64,000 nucleotides of DNA, taken from assembly GCA_905178155.1 (NCBI GenBank), contig CAJINV010000004.1:9648625-9712624 (forward strand). The letters run 5' to 3'. Origin of the DNA: Amoebophrya sp. A120 (lineage: Eukaryota; Sar; Dinophyceae; Syndiniales; Amoebophryaceae). Positions 63,346-64,000 of this stretch are shown here, piece after piece. The translations under genes were made by a program, and so were the position numbers. Under the pieces are notes generated by a model. That model had not been told where the DNA came from, ran no database searches, and saw nothing but the letters and a program-made list of their open reading frames with translations. Numbering within the stretch: the first letter of the stretch is position 1; every line of letters begins with the position of its first letter.

Positions 63346-64000
63346 AAAAACCGAAAAGCCCCGCGATCCCTCCTGGAAATCCCCTTAGGCATCTCCGCCC
63401 GGGCTTCCGCCTGGATATGCCTTGAGGTGTCTTGCTTCGCCTGAAGTTGCAGCAACGCCCGCGCTGCAGATGCCTTCTCAAAGTGTGTCCAGCTGGATTC
63501 CCAGATAGAAATGTATGGAGCAGGCCCCTTCGCCTTCAGCTGCAAATCCAGCTGGAAACACTTTGAACAGGCCGGGTGGGAAATGCATCGAAAAGGCGTC
63601 TGCAGCTGCGTTTCCAGGTGGAAATGCGCTGCGGATGCCTTTTCCAAATGTTTCCAGCTGGATTTCCAGCTGGAAATACACTGAAAAAGCGTGTGCCGCC
63701 GTTGGGTGGGGAACGCCACCGGCGGCCAAGCACCAGGCGAGCAGCTGCCCACCACCCTCCCCCGGCGCCCTCCCTGCTCTGTTCGCGGAGGGAAAGTCGC
63801 GCCCCAGCGCCAGGCTTGCAGGCGAGCAGCTGCCCACCACCCTTCCCCGGCGCCCTCCCTCTGTTCACGAAGAGGTCGGCAGAGGGCGCCACCATCCGCC
63901 GTCTCTGTCTTGGAGGGTGCGCGCGAGGGAAGCAGGCGGGGGCGCAAGCAACAGGCTGCATGCGGGCGAACACGGGGGGCGCCGTTGTTGTTCGGGGTGC
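63346..64000. repeat. GC-rich end region with CCAGCTGGAAA repeats
   Basis: 63480-63690 repeats TCCAGCTGGA-type palindromes. 63735-63790 and 63815-63870 share GCGAGCAGCTGCCCACCACC followed by a CCCCGGCGCCCTCCCT block. Open frames on both strands reflect composition. No gene recognised. Confidence 0.55.

Overview
The window looks like nuclear DNA of a protist, most probably the parasitic dinoflagellate Amoebophrya (Syndiniales) or a close relative. The reasons are eukaryotic gene families (a UBC6-type E2, snurportin, WDR74/Nsa1), many introns, and very many short terminal-inverted-repeat elements sitting inside coding regions. These behave as introner elements. From memory, invasive introners with non-canonical splice borders have been reported in Amoebophrya. 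The species call is inference; the element structure below is read directly from the sequence.

Layout. 1-5020: the 3' part of a gene fusing a UBC6-like E2, a RING-CH finger and an AlgH/UPF0301 domain, cut by six complete introners. 5021-15177: dispersed repeats, GC-rich palindrome-rich blocks, a small family of short genes sharing a TGTR motif, an unrecognised coiled-coil gene (9968-10906) and a pair of paralogous Ser/Ala-rich genes (11.1-13.4 kb). 15178-20790: two genes with ordinary GT-AG introns, one of them kinase-like. 21577-31453: a 100-N gap, a 9,640-bp block that is the exact reverse complement of 45254-54893, and a single n. Both flanking ends carry the same 68-bp hairpin sequence, so the block is probably a scaffolding artefact. 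31454-34080: another short TGTR gene and spacer. 34081-38389 (minus): a non-LTR retrotransposon with RT, RNase H and a zinc knuckle, whose 3' tail is a tandem array of hairpin units. 38507-42371: snurportin-1 (two introners). 43230-55195: a tandem duplication of WDR74/NSA1 plus a secreted Cys-rich protein gene. 55812-61651: a membrane/coiled-coil protein gene with twelve introners. 61.7-64.0 kb: a 17-bp satellite and other tandem repeats.

The central observation is the introner system. Twenty-six complete elements (about 150-780 bp) fall into nine families by inverted-repeat sequence. All begin TAT and end ATA, and all are flanked by a 5-bp direct repeat (20 perfect, 5 with one mismatch, 1 with two). 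Deleting the element plus one 5-bp copy restores a single open frame in four genes: 2253, 2742, 2838 and 888 nt, all multiples of three. Only two of the 26 sites allow a frame-preserving GT-AG or GC-AG splice, so removal must be non-canonical. The two WDR74 copies are a natural before/after pair. Copy 1 has the empty sites; copy 2 has five complete elements at those sites and a sixth at its broken 5' edge.

Genes with introners (E2-RING-AlgH, SNUPN, the membrane gene, WDR74 copy 2) mostly lack GT-AG introns. The kinase-like gene and the 15.2-kb gene have only GT-AG introns. Many ORFs in the GC-rich blocks, the satellite and the opposite strands of real genes are shadows and are not listed as genes.
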